DNA of 64,000 nucleotides, from positions 881,011 to 945,010 of the forward strand of contig QRDG01000519.1 of the NCBI GenBank assembly GCA_012064385.1, given 5' to 3'. The notes under the pieces are model-generated. The model made no database searches. It saw only the letters and a program-made list of their open reading frames with translations, and was not told the origin of the DNA. Both the position numbers and the translations under genes were made by a program. This document shows positions 1 through 12,639 of the stretch, one piece after another (position 1 is the first letter of the stretch; every line of letters starts with the position of its first letter). The stretch comes from Puccinellia tenuiflora (lineage: Eukaryota > Streptophyta > Magnoliopsida > Poales > Poaceae).

Positions 1-2191
1 AACCCCAATTTTAAGCGGTAATAGGTACCCGCTTGATCGGTTTAAAGAGAATCGTATTTACAGTGTGAAGATGTGTTTTTGGGTGAAAAGAACACTCCCG
101 TTGTCTCCCAAAGCATTAAACCATCTATCGGCCGTGAAAAGGGAATATCCCCCTCCACGTGAGCTAATAAAGAACTTTATGCTGGTGCCTTTTGACAGGA
201 ATAAACGGTAAAATATATTTCTCGCGAGCTATAAAAGGTAGTTCATCCACTTAGAGCTCTGTGTATTTGTGTAGTTACTACTCCCAAGCCGGTCCGCTCG
301 ATCCTCTACCACAATGCCACTCCATTGCGCCAAGGGCCTAGTTAGGCAAGCATTTCCAACTAGTGAGATATTAGATTTCATTCTTTATTCTCCAATATTC
401 TTGCTTGACCTGTTTGTTTTGGGGTAATTAGTTTGCTCAACTGGGATTGGGGAATTGTTTAGTGTGCTGCAAGGCTTAGCTCCGCGGGGATTGGGCGTTA
501 TTTGTTTGTTTGGGCGTTATTTGTTTGTTTAATGGCTTCTCCAACGCGTGTCTTTTAATGCTCATTCTGTTGTATATTGGTCAGATTCGGTATGGAGCAC
601 TATGGGCCATGGACGACAAAGCACTCGGCCACTGATGTGGTCCGTGTCTTCAAAAGGGTATGTCTCCATCTACCTTTTTGCCGGTCCATTTTATCGATGT
701 GTGATGCGTCCATTTTGTATAATGTTTTTACTTAATGAATTATTTTGTAGAGGTAGGGATTCTATCATTTTATCGTGCAAAAAGGCACTATTCCTGTCTA
801 TGTATGCACGGAAGGCAATTACCAAGGACCAATCTCATACTAGGCAAGAAAGGCTCAGTAAAGGAGCAAATATGATGATTAAATGCATTTAAAGTCAATC
901 CCAAAGATACACAATATGCTGGAATCAACAGAAGGTCCAAACCCAATTGGTAGTTCAACGACTGGCGATATGGTAGCTACCGACCGTACCAGCCACCGTA
1001 CCAAGCATCTAGCTCGGTACGGGAGCGGAAGATCACAAGATTCCATCACCGCCACTCGTAACAACCATCGATACAGTGGCAAGCGATCATACCAGCCACT
1101 ATACCGGGGTGCGTTGGACTCATCTCATCGAGTAATTTAACCCTGTGCCTTTGGATTTAAGAGAAGAGAGCCAGAACAGCCGCCAGACACAAAACAACAC
1201 CAACATAGCCTCCGGAAGGTGTCCGGAGGGGGAATTTGCAGCGGGGAATCCATCTCCATCGACTACGTCATCGTGAAGGCCTCCGTATCGATCTCCATCA
1301 CCACCATCATCATCTTCATCGACGTGATAGAATCCCTCATCCATCTCATTGTAATTCTAGAACATCTAGTTGTGGAATTACACGTGTATTCACTCAAACA
1401 TGAATCCATCATCTGCAATGCAATTATTATGATGTTCATTGCCTTCATGTGTGAGTAGTTTCATTAGTTCTTGGGGAGATGGGGAAACCCTAGAAAAATT
1501 ATGAATTGATATAAAGATGCAATGTTTACTACTGGCTGTCTTATGGTAACAATCTTCAAGATGCTTGTGCGAAGTCGACCGCACCAAGTATTTGCCTACG
1601 GGCCATGAATCGGTTGTTAACGCTAATTTGAGGCAGGGGGTTGCACTGGGGTATATAGTGATAGAAGGCTGCCTCTCCTCCTTTCCGATCATTAGCATGG
1701 GGATAATGGGGAAACCCTTAATTACTAGACTAGTGAGGCGCATTGTTTATGATCTGGGCTAGTGGTGGTTGTGAGTAGTGTGTTGCCTAGATAAACTTAG
1801 GGCACACTAATATACGGAGCTCCGCCCTCATGAGACATACAAAAGTTGAACGTATATCAGGCTTATTAAATTTATAAAGACATGGTAGTGGAAGAACCAA
1901 ACCTTCCCAAGAACGCCTTCATCCCTGTTGCAAGTTCCAAGCATTTTCCATTCATTGTTCTGTTCTCATTTTTATTTCCGTTTATTTTACTTAATAGTTT
2001 AGTCATTTCACAATTCAACACCAATACCATTTTCCACGTTCATTTGCTTAACTAGATTTAAAGACAACTTGTAGGTACAATCGAGATAAGCGACGAAAAC
2101 TATTAACACGAGACCTTTTCCTCAGCTCCACCGTGGTTCGATACTCTTACTTCAAAACTAGCTACAGTGATCTGTGCACTTGCAGTCATCT
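1..2191 (+). mobile_element. LTR-retrotransposon leader, probably a 5' LTR (base of the nest)
   Basis: The block ends just before a primer-binding-site-like sequence, so its right part is read as the 3' end of a 5' LTR in plus orientation. The left edge of the LTR is not visible, and roughly the first 1.1 kb could belong to something else. A TATA-like box (tataaaa) lies at 230-236. A 20-bp unit (tgggcgttatttgtttgttt) is repeated directly at about 490-529. No reading frame here resembles a known protein. The leader type matches that of non-autonomous Triticeae Gypsy elements, but the family is not certain. Confidence 0.4.
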
Positions 2192-2201
2192 AGTTATTTT
2201 C

Positions 2202-2220
2202 TGGCGCCGTTTCCGGGGAG
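2202..2220 (+). other. Primer-binding-site-like sequence
   Basis: The stretch TGGCGCCGTTTCCGGGGAG follows the presumed LTR end after about 10 bp. TGGCGCC leaders of this kind follow the 5' LTR of many plant Gypsy elements. CACTA-1 starts four bases downstream, so the rest of this retrotransposon is displaced beyond about 45 kb or lost. Confidence 0.5.
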
Positions 2221-2953
2221 CTAACACTAGTGGAGACAGGGCCTATTGTCCCGGCCCGTGAGGGGCTTTAGTCCCGGTTGGCCAACCGGGACAGGCCAGG
2301 CGGGACTAAAGGCACAACCATTAGTCCCAGCCCTGTTACCAGCCGGGACCAAAAGCCCTCCACACGGCCGCCGCGGAGCACGATGGGGGCACAACCTTTA
2401 GTACCGGCTCGTATAACGGGCCGCGACTGATGATCTATTCATTTTGTTTTCTTTTATTTAATTCTTTCTTATTTCAAAATAGTTTTCGTATATTTCTACG
2501 CTACCACATATCGTGCACGTTCGTGCATATATAAGATAACTTGTCTTTCGATCGAGCATACAAATATATACAATTTTGATAGTTACATGGAGATCACAAT
2601 TACCGGGACTAAGTCTGTCTATTCGATTACACGACCGGGGATCATCAGTAGCGCCTATTCACACCAAATTCTCCGGCGTCGTCTACCATCTCTGTCATAA
2701 AACATCCCGCCAGTTCCTCTGCAATTTGTAGTATGCGTTGCTCTAGTAGGAACTTATCCCGCATTCTCTTGAACTATATAAGAAAAGGAGATCAATATGA
2801 ACATCAATCATGATAACAAAAAGTGATGGTAATAAAATAATGTTGTGAATGTATTGCTTACGTCGACTCTATAATCTTTGTACTCAGTGTTAAACGTGCG
2901 AATGAACTCGCAAACATAGTATCCACATAGATGCATCCCCAGTGGCTGACTCG

Positions 2954-4007
2954 TGTCGGCACAGTGGAAACCAGGGTACCACGGGCCGGCCTGCCAGGGC
3001 CCACAAGATTCTTTGGATGATTTTCGCTAAGGACCAGGCTCTCCAAGCCTGGCGAGCCTCGCGAGGGTTTTTCCCTCGCGAGGGGTCTTTTCTCCTCGCC
3101 GAGGATTCTCTCCCTTGGCGAGGGATCGCAATTCGACAAGGTGTCTCCGACGCCACCCGCAACTCTGCTAAGGACCAAGCCGAAGGGCTCGGCGAGGCTT
3201 TTTGCCTCGCGAAGCTCCTTCCTCACGAAGCCATCTCTGCCTCCGCGGCAGAGCGCACATGGGCTTTGCGCCATGTGCAGAGTGACGCGCGCGCCTACGC
3301 GCGATGACGACGACGCCGCAGTTGCCGTTTCCATGTATAAAGGAGTCAACAAAGCAGCACCAAGCAAAGCGGACAACGAGTATTGCCACTTTGGTGATAA
3401 GGGAACCGTCTGCAGCTACGCTCCAAGGGCGACGTCACCGTGGGACCGGTTCCACCTCCGCAGCGCCAGCCCGCCGCCCGTTGGACGGTGGCCTTTTCCA
3501 GCTTTGGTGACGCCATCCCTACCGTGGACCGCGTCCATAGCCTTCACCTTTCCGATGGACTCCACCTTTATTGTGCGCCGCGCCTCCTCCTTCGTCGCCA
3601 TGTGGTAACCCTTCCCGCCCAAATGTTTGGGCGGAAGAGGTCCGAGACGCCTATAAAAGGAGGGGGGCACCCCCGTGAAAAGAGTGCAATTCCCTGGAGA
3701 ACTCGACGCTGTTCTAGCTCAAGATCTAGGGTTAGCCATTGTTAGCCACCTAGAGCTCGACAGGCTCTCCTTGTACTGAAAACTCTCCAAGCAGTGCAAT
3801 ACACCGAAGCAGGACGTAGGGGTTTTTACCTCCACAAGAGGGCCCTGAACCTGGGTAAGACCCAGTGTTCCATCTCTACAGTGCTGTCCCGCAGCGAGTC
3901 CGACGAGCACCATCGCCGGAGCACGTTGAGGGTTGTTTGATTCCGCGTTCAGCCCCTTACTCGATCCTTCTCGAGACACACCCAGTTCTTGGGACAGCTC
4001 TCCGACA
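2954..4007 (+). mobile_element. Solo LTR (family X), TSD ACTCG
   Basis: A 1,054-bp unit begins TGTCGGCACAGTGG and ends CTCTCCGACA, flanked by perfect 5-bp duplications ACTCG at 2949-2953 and 4008-4012. There is no internal domain, so it is a solo LTR left by LTR-LTR recombination. A TATA box (tataaaa) near 3652-3658 gives the orientation. The first 200 bp are rich in CTCGCGAG palindromes. It sits inside the cysteine exon of CACTA-1. The same family occurs again at 25477. Open frames inside it are by-products of high GC content. Confidence 0.9.
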
Positions 4008-4136
4008 ACTCGCGCACTTTACGAGAATAGAATTCAATCAAAATAATAATCTAGCATCATAACTGTATTGAAACTGGAAGTAAAGAGATGCGCGGACATA
4101 ACTCGTACTACTTACCGAGACCGGAGTAAACGTCAG

Positions 4137-7060
4137 TGTAGTGACCTTGCCTTTTAAAATAGACAAGATACCTGTGTATAGTGCTAGTCCCTGGATCGAC
4201 TCGCTAACACACACAGTACAGGATGAAATACCATAATAGTGCATCATTTTATTACACGCATGATCCAGAATTCAAAGTAGTTTCGATTACAAAGTGCATA
4301 GCTCGAAGCTAGCTTTATTTAGAGTAAACAGCGGAAATAAACATTAAGCAAGGAGTCTCCATCATCTTCATGCTGCCACAGGTGAACATGTCGGTTGTAG
4401 ACTCGAAAACCCCTAAGGTCTCCTTACTCGTCATCCGAGCACCCTGCAACAGTGAAAGCGTTGCAACCAGAGGAATTTTGGTCAGAACTCATAATGGAAA
4501 ACTCTAGTACCTATATGCTTATTTGGCTGGTGGAGTTCAAGGCTCTTGCGTAAAGCAAAATTTATCCTATCCTTTAAATCATCTTCTTTTCCATCGAATT
4601 ATGAGACAAAACTGGCATGAAAACCAGTGTCTCTTCTACCCTTGTTCACCCATCAAGTTTTATTTAAGAAATTGGAATGAAGAGATCTTCTATCGACAAC
4701 CTTGTCATTTACTCGTAAATGTCCATAACCGGGGACACGGCTAAGATCTTAGTTTTACATTCTGCGAAGGTTGTGCACTTTACCCACTAGCTCGATCAAC
4801 CCATTCTATCCTTAACCCTCATTTAGTGAAAAGGAAAGGAGAAGATCAAGATGAGACTTTTCAGAAGTGCTTTCCCATGGTACTACTAGCGAGATCACTG
4901 TCATCCTATTCCCCTACATCTTCAGATCTCGCTGACCCGGGTCCACACAACTTACTCCGTCAAGACAGAGCCCATATGACTAGTGGTCGCACTATCGGGT
5001 AAATAAACTCGGAGTGACATTAATCTCAGAACCTGGGTGGCCAACCACAAGTGAGCATCTCGGGTGAAAACCGCCATTTAAATGGCCCCGAGTAGCCACT
5101 CAACTAGACACCACCAAACAGCCAACCATATCCACCCAGGCGGTTCATTAACTTAGTAGAATTTTAACCTTACATACTACAATAAAACATTTTCAGCATT
5201 GCAGTACTAACATCTACCAAGTTAATGGGTACCTAGGCCAACAGGAATATAGGGTGGTATACCAAACAGGTCTGCATAGCATATTAGTAATAAAACACCT
5301 ATCATGCATACTACTGAAATAACTAGAGTGCAAATAGTAAAATAGTAGGACTTTCATGCTGGAGTATCACTTGCCTTGCCAATCAGCTGAGCAGGAGCAA
5401 CAACCACAAGAAAACCCTGGACTCTCCGAATAATCTAATCAACTAGCACAAACCACAAATAAGCAGACCATACACTTATAGCAATACAAAAATATATGCT
5501 ATGCATGAGTGTATGCAAAGGACACACAACACAATTATATTATTTTATTGTTCTCTGGTTATTGCTATATGCATGATGCCACAAGACAAGTTTTAAACAT
5601 TTTTACTTGTTAAAAGCCTTTTTTAAACACCCAAAGGGGCAAATACAAGGATTTATAGTTTTCTGTAATAATTTTTTTATAAATTTTGGAAAACACTGCT
5701 ACTAGACAGAGGACAACTAGACAAAGCCTCTGTAATTTGAATCACTCAATTTGGATTTGTAAAACTCAAGTTATGGCCAAAATAAGGTTTTAAGGTTTCT
5801 GCAATTACCAAGTGTGTGCACGTATCAAAAGTTAAATTTTATTGCACCATTGCATTCTTCTCATTTTTCTCAATCCAGAGACATAAAAATCATTGAATTT
5901 GGATAAGTGGTTCAAAAGATATGGAATTTCAAAGATTGGATGAATTTCTGTCTAAAAACAAAAAAAGAAAAAGAAATCGGGCCACGTGGCGGCTTCTGAT
6001 TGGATGATACCGATTCGGTTAAAAGAATAAAAGGAAGCCGTCCAATCACGATCTAACGATCCAGATTGGATCGACCTAAAAGGGGCGACGCGGCCTCGTC
6101 GGAACCCTAGCCGAGCGGCGGCGACGGGCCGGCACGCGCGTTCCGGCGTGTCGAGAGGCTACACGGGCAAGCGGAGCTCACCACGGCGTACGGCAAGCGG
6201 AGGCGGGCACGGTGGCGAGGGCGGTGGTGACTTGGAGCTGTAGTGCGATGGGGATTCCTCGTCGGAGTTGGCGTTGGCGGCAGACGGCGACGGTCGAGGA
6301 TGAAGACGACGTCCTGAGGAGCAAACAAGACCAAAACGATGTCATACGGGTGCACAACGAAGAAATAGAGAGAGAGGGGTGCACGGGGATGGCTGGGGTC
6401 GTCGAAGCTCACCGGAGACGAAGGATTTCGCCAGCGGCAGTGGCGGCATGGCAGGGATGAATCCGAGCAACCTGGGGGCGCTCGGGTGGGGAGGTTTGGG
6501 GCGAAATGAAGAGGAGGAGGAGGGCTATAAGGGCTTGGTGGTGGCGCGGCCGTTTGCACTCGGGTGAGTGCGAATTGAAGGGGAGGAGTCGACGGGGCGC
6601 CGGCGGGCAAGCTCCCGCGCGTGGGGACGGCACTGACATGCGGGTCCCGCATGACAGAGAGAGAGAGAGGGAAGGGGAGTGGGCGCGGGGGGGCTGCTGC
6701 TGCTGGGCCGCGGCTTGCTGGGCTGGCTCGGCTGACCTTTTCCCTTTTTTTTAACAAAACCTTTTTCTATTTTCTGCCTTCCAAAACAAAAATAAAACTA
6801 ACCCAAAACTTTTCATAAAATTTTGATAAAATACTTTTTGAAAAGCTTGTTCAAAATAGAACACTTTGGCACATAATTTGCCAACAAAATAAAATATTTG
6901 ATTTTATGACAAGGGTTAAATACCCCTATTATGTCAAAATAAAAGTTTTAACTCCAAAATTTGAGTTTAAAACTCAAATCAAGAGATTTAAAATGCAATG
7001 CAGCAAGTTGATGATGCATGAATGCAAGATTTTAAATTTTCTAAAATTTGGGATGTTACA
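4137..7060 (-). repeat. 3' LTR of the chromovirus-like Gypsy
   Basis: It runs from TGTAGTGAC (left, the LTR end on the minus strand) to GGATGTTACA (right, the LTR start). It is near-identical in layout to 11325-12639 plus 43108-44750. The GC-rich part at about 6060-6740 contains long open frames on both strands with proline- or arginine-rich translations. These recur in the other LTR and are not genes. Confidence 0.88.
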
Positions 7061-7069
7061 AACCTAACC

Positions 7070-8781
7070 CCCTTAAGATGAATCTCATCCCTGAGATTCG
7101 GACTGGCTAGCAAATAGGTGAGGGTGGTCTTCTCGAAGATCATCTTCTCGTTCCCAGATAGCTTCATCCTCTGTATGATGATTCTATTGTACCTTGCAAA
7201 ATTGATCGTCTTGGTTCGAGTAACTTGTTCTGCTGTCTCCAAGATCTTTATAGGCGTCTCTTCATAAGTGAGGTCACTCTCCAGTTGAACTTCCTCTAGT
7301 GGCACTGTATCTCTCAACGGTGTTTCTGCCATCTTCGGGTGACATTTCTTCAACTGGCTAACATGGAACATGTTGTGTACTGCTGAAAGTACTTCTGGTA
7401 GTTCTAGCTCATAGGCTACTTCTCCCTTACGAGATAAAATCTTGTATGTCCCAATAAAGCGGGGTGTCAATTTTCCTTTGATACCAAACCTCTTCACACC
7501 ACGAAGTGGTGAGACTTGAAGATACGCTCTATCTCCTACTTCATAGACGATCTCCCTTCGTTTAGAATCAGCATAACTCTTCTGTCTCGATTGAGCAACC
7601 TTCAGTCTGTCCTTGATCAATCTCACCTTCTCTTTGGCTTCTTTAATTATATCTGGTCCAAATAAACTACGCTTTCCTACACCACTCCAAAGCAACAGTT
7701 TAGTACATTTTCTGCCGTACAACGCTTCAAATGACGACATCTCAATACTGGCTTGATAGCTGTTGTTATAAGAGAACTCCGCATATGGCAGATTATCATC
7801 CCAACTTGATTTGTAGTCCAGTGCACATGCTCTTAGCATGTCCTCTAAAATCTGATTTACTCGTTCAGTCTGTCCATCAGTCTGTGGATGAAAAGCCGTG
7901 CTAAATTCTATCCTGGTTCCCAAGGATTCATGTAGTTGCTTCCAGAAATGCGATGTGAATTGAGTGCCTCTATCAGACACGATCTTCTTAGGAACACCAT
8001 GTAAACACACAATTCTCTTCATATATATTTCTCCTAGCTTTGCACTAGAATAAGTAGTCTTCACAGGTACAAAGTGAGCTACTTTTGTTAGGCGATCAAC
8101 TATGACCCAAATCGAATCATAACCTGATTTAGTTCTGGGTAATCCTGTGATGAAATCCATTCTGATCTGTTCCCACCTCTAGTCTGGCACTGGCAACGGT
8201 TGTAACAATCCTGTTGGCTTATGGTGTTCGGCCTTCACACGACTGCATACGTCACATTTTGCGATATACTCGGCGATATCCCTCTTCAAACCATTCCACC
8301 AGAATCTCTACTTAACATCCATATACATTTTAGTGTTACCTGGATGTATTGAGTAAGGGGAGTCGTGAGCTTCTTGTAGAATTAACTTCCTAAGGGTTTC
8401 ATCTTGCGGTACATAGATGCGTTTCTCAAACCACATTGTACCATTTTCATCTTCGCGGAATCCCTTGGCTTTGCCTTCACTCAGGTTGATCGTGATTTCT
8501 TCCATCAATTTATCTCCCTTCTGAGCTTCTCGGAACTTATCCATAAGTGTCGGCTGTACTTCCAATGATCCTAGAAAACCTTCTGGTACCACGTCTGGAT
8601 ACTCTCTCACTATAAGGACATCTCCAAGGCTAACCCCCTTAAGAGAATTAAGCCTAACTTTTCTCACAAATTTTGACTTGAACTTAACCCTTTTCTTTTC
8701 CGGAGTAGTGAGTGTGATCGCTCGATTTGCACAATCTATGACACCTTCAAAACTATTTGGGTTGCGAAAACTCCTACACAC
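7070..8781 (-). pseudogene. Broken pol: RNase H tail and integrase with chromodomain-like end
   Basis: The segment 8781-8308 runs from a protease/RT linker straight into the region just before integrase, so reverse transcriptase and most of RNase H are deleted near 8575. The integrase zinc-finger region follows, interrupted by in-frame TAG codons near 8307 and 8178. The catalytic core then reads 8160 downward with the D, D and E motifs MDFITGL, SDRGTQF and DGQTERVNQ. The C-terminal end (about 7075-7260) ends EIHLKG and resembles the degenerate chromodomain of Tekay/Del elements. Integrase would insert the cDNA into chromatin; this copy cannot make a working polyprotein. Confidence 0.85.
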
Positions 8782-9120
8782 ATTAGCTCACAAGCTATAG
8801 CTTCCTTGGTGATCCTTCTCCGTGGGAAAACACGCTTTCCTTGTCGTCTTAGCTTGTCCATCTCAGTGTCATGTCTTCATTCCTGATACGACAAGCAGGC
8901 TTCACAACAATAGAAATTGCTTTGTTTAAGTTCGGGCATAAGATAGTCGATACTAGTTTCATTCATCCTCATATAATTGTGGTTATTACATCGGCATTAC
9001 ACCACTGAAGCATCATAGTGCTTACTCTCCCACTTATAAAATACTAGTGATACTTATTACAATATCAAAACATTCTCATAGACTCATGTCCTTCTTCTTG
9101 GCTAAACACCTCACGAAAAC

Positions 9121-9654
9121 TCAGTTGGCTTCTTCATTTCTTAACTTACACTGATGTCTGATCCGCTTCTTTTCTGGTGTAGTGAGTGTGATCACTTTAC
9201 TAGCATGATCTATCTGACGATCATATCTGGACATCCAGTCCTTGCCTATGATTATATCCAAGCCTTGTAAGTCTAACACAAACAACTCGCTGGGAAACTT
9301 GTGTGTCTCAATTTCCAAGGTCATGTTTTGACATACAGTGTTTGCTGGCCTCTTCCCTTCTGTAGAGCTTACTCTGATGGGTCTTCTAATCCCTTGATAG
9401 GATATCATATTTTTACTCACAAAGTCTTTTGATATGAATGAATGTGTAGCCTCAGCATCGAAAAGTACTAGTGCAGAACATGAGTTGATCAACAATTCTT
9501 CAATAACTAGGTTTGGTCTCTTGAGAACTCTCTCCATGTTTATAGAAAACACATGTCCCTTTCGTAATTGAGTTGCCTTGGTCCCAATACTAATCTTCTT
9601 TTCTGGACAGTTCCAAGAATAGTGTCCCATTTTCTTGCATTTGAAACACACCAC
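9121..9654 (-). pseudogene. Gag zinc knuckle and aspartic protease fragment
   Basis: Translation gives a CCHC zinc knuckle (CFKCKKMGHYSWNC) near its start, then a retropepsin-like domain. The usual protease active-site triad D-[ST]-G is replaced by D-A-E in FDAEATHSF, so the active site is mutated. Its C-terminal stretch (ITLTTPEKKR) is repeated in the downstream fragment at 8308-8781, suggesting a partial duplication of the protease/RT linker, with 8782-9120 between the copies showing no clear coding. Confidence 0.75.
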
Positions 9655-9777
9655 CTGACTGGCATCTCGCTACAGTTTCTTTTTATGTTCCTGTTCTTCC
9701 AAAGTCTTCTTGAGAAGTTGGTGCATTCCAACTTTGGCTTGTTGACTCACCTCTTGCACCACAGGGTAAAGCTAGCA

Positions 9778-10215
9778 CTAAGCTGGAATGTAATTTGTTC
9801 CTTCACATAAAAAGCAGGTAACCTGGATTTTGGAGCATCCTTCATCCATATTGTTTGCATCGTTATGGGGCCACTCATCGGGACATTCCTTGGATATTCG
9901 TCCTACTTCACCGCAGGTTTTGCAGGCTCGAGGTCCTGTCATAATATTCTCCTCGGTATCTTTGTGGCTATCCTCTATCTGCGATAGGTTGTCACTATTT
10001 CTTGCCATATATTGAGTCATCAACTGCATTAATTGAGTCTGATTATCTAACATCTGTAGCATTTCTGTGGGTAACTCCAGCTTATTGGGGTTGTTGGCCT
10101 GACTTTCTTTCATCACTTGAGTCATCTGAGCCTGAGCTGCTACCAACAACTGGATTGCATAATGCATCTTGAGGCGGTAATCACTTTCATCGTAATTGGT
10201 ACGTGGTTGAGACAT
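9778..10215 (-). pseudogene. Gag fragment with second zinc knuckle
   Basis: A 145-residue frame, glutamine- and methionine-rich in its first half (MLQMLDNQTQLMQLMTQ), ending with a CCHC knuckle (CKTCGEVGRISKEC) near residues 98-111. It lies between the N-terminal gag fragment and the protease and is separated from both by stops or frameshifts. This fits the nucleocapsid part of a chromovirus gag, which packages the RNA genome. Confidence 0.65.
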
Positions 10216-10535
10216 CTGGTTTGGTTTAAGAATAGATGAGTACAGATAGAAAGATCTAAAGAAATATTTCTACCCATACAAGCAATTAACAACAAACAAA
10301 CATACTCAAAAAGCTCAAAGAATAAATTTGAGAAAACCGTACTAAACGTTTAGATAGCAACGTAACAAGGTTCTGGGAAACAAGTACGAAGGTACTACCA
10401 TACCACAAGTTGGTAGGTCAATACTAAAGATTATTGTCGACTAACGACTTATTAAGGAGAGGTGGGCGACTACTCGTCAGATGACTCCTTGGTGAGACGA
10501 GCACACTGCTCCTGCAGGGCTGCTATCATCGCCTC

Positions 10536-11140
10536 CTAACGGTCAACCTTGTTCTCCAGCTTCTGCTTATCCTCCATGAGCTTCTGCTTCTGGGCCTCCT
10601 GTGCCTCTGCTAGCTCCTCAGCAGTCTCAATCTGCACTCTCTGCGCCTCGATCAACTCCTTGGCTTGATCCAGTACTCCCATCACTGCACGTAGGATGGT
10701 CTCAGTCCTGTGGGCTAGCAACTCCAGATCCTCCAGATGAATCTGCATCAAGCCCATGTGCTCGCGATCTCCATCACTATAGTATGGTAGTCCTTCCGCA
10801 TCACGCCTTCCAAAGTCTCTATATGGAGAAGTCTGAAGCAACAACTCATAGTATGTCTCACAAATGCACGCCAAAGCCTCAAGCATGGCCAACAGATGTC
10901 TGGTATCCCAGGTGGTGTACTCCTTCATGAAGATAATGGGCTCAGTAGGCGTCCCAATAGGACGGGATAGGATCTCAGTCTCAATCTCCTATCGGTGGAC
11001 ATTGGGGACGTCAGAAGGTAACTCCCTGCCCTTGAAGATAGGGGGACTATGCTCAGCACTCTGCAGACACCCATCAGCTGCCTACCAAACAAGCTATGGG
11101 CACTGTCACTCGGGGTCCTCATGTGGGTGAAAACGGCCAT
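10536..11140 (-). pseudogene. N-terminal gag fragments
   Basis: Two overlapping frames (11140-10925 and 10928-10536) continue each other across a frameshift. The second has a long glutamate/glutamine-rich stretch (QKQKLMEDKQKLENK) likely to form a coiled coil. The position, starting about 170 bp after the primer binding site, is where gag begins. I do not recognise a specific Pfam-type domain, so the assignment rests on position and composition. Confidence 0.6.
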
Positions 11141-11310
11141 CTACAAAAGTTTAGACAAAAGGAATTAGGACAATTGTTATGATGGTTAGTCAAAATAATA
11201 AATTGAAATAACTCAGTAAAATTTTAAAATGCAGAAAATAGGTTTTTGGATTCCTATGGTCAACCTATTTCTATCTAAACTTAGGGTTTGGAACCTACAG
11301 GCAACACAGT

Positions 11311-11322
11311 GCTCTAATACCA
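11311..11322 (-). other. Primer binding site (initiator Met tRNA type)
   Basis: On the minus strand it reads TGGTATTAGAGC, one mismatch from the plant initiator tRNA-Met complement TGGTATCAGAGC. It sits two bases from the end of the 5' LTR at 11325, which fixes element orientation as minus. Confidence 0.85.
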
Positions 11323-12639
11323 TCTGTAGTGACATTGCCTTTTAAAATAGACAAGATACCTGTGTATAGTGCTAGTCCCTGGATCGACTCGCTAGCACAC
11401 ACAGTACACGGATGAAATACCATAACAGTGCATCATTTTATTACACGCATGATCCAGAATTCAAAGTAGTTTCGATTACAAAGTGCATAGCTCGAAGCTA
11501 GCTTTATTTAGAGTAAACAGCAGAAATAAACATTAAGCATGGAGTCTCCATCATCTTCATGCTGCCACAGGCGAACATGTCGGTTGTAGACTCGAAAACC
11601 CTAACGTCTCCTTACTCGTCATCCGAACACCCTACAACAGTGAAAGCGCTGCAGCCAAAGGAATTTTGGTCAGAACCATTGGAATGGATCTGGCAAGTGA
11701 CACATGTGGATTCATAATGGCAAACTCTAGTACATATATGCTTATTTGGCTGCTGGAGTTCAAGGCTCTTGCGTAAAGCAAAATTTATCCTATCCTTTAA
11801 ATCATCTTCTTTTCCATCTAATTATGAGAGAAAACTGGCATGAAAACCAGTGTCTCTTCTACCCTTGTTCACCCATCAAGTTTTATTTAAGAAATTGGAA
11901 TGAAGAGATCTTCTGTCGACAACCTTGCCATTTACTCTTAAATGTCCATAACTGGGGACACGGCTAAGATCTTAGTTTTACACTCTGTAGAGGTTGTGCA
12001 CTTTACCCACTAGACTCGATCAACCCATTCTATCCTTAACCCTCATTTAGTGAAAAGGAAAGGAGAAGATCAAGACGAGACTTTTCAGAAGTGCTTTCCC
12101 ATGGTACTACTAGCGAGATCACTGCCGTCCTATTCCCCTACGTCTTAAGATCTCGCTGACCCAGGTCCACACAACTTACTCCGTCAAGACAGAGCCCATA
12201 TGACTAGTGGTTGCACGATCGGGTAAATAAACTCGGAGTGACATTAATCTCGGAACCTGGGTGGCCAACCACAAGTGAGCATCTCTAGTGAAAACCGCCA
12301 TTGAAATGGCCCCAAGTAGCCACTCAACTAGACACCACCAAACAGCCAACCATATCCACCCAGGCGGTTCATCAACTTAGTAGAATTTTAACATTACATA
12401 CTACAATAAAACATTTTCAGCATTGCAGTACTAACATCTACCAAGTTAATGGGTACCTAGGCCAACAGGAATATAGGGTGGTATACTAAACAGGTCTGCA
12501 TAGCATATTAGTAATAAAACACCTATCATGCATACTACTGAAATAACTAGAGTGCAAATAGTAAAATAGTAGGACTTTCATGCTGGAGTTTCACTTGCCT
12601 TGGCAACCAGCTGAGCAGGAGCAACAACCATAAGAAAAT

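Noticed and set aside
2942..3608. Overlapping open frames of 120-170 residues on both strands
   Set aside because: They lie inside the solo LTR and recur in its sister copy at 25500-26230 with changes on all codon positions. They reflect GC-rich palindromes and show no protein similarity.
6107..6757. 216-residue proline-rich frame on the minus strand
   Set aside because: It is in the LTR of the chromovirus-like Gypsy. The sister LTR (43800-44446) breaks the frame, and composition alone explains the openness.
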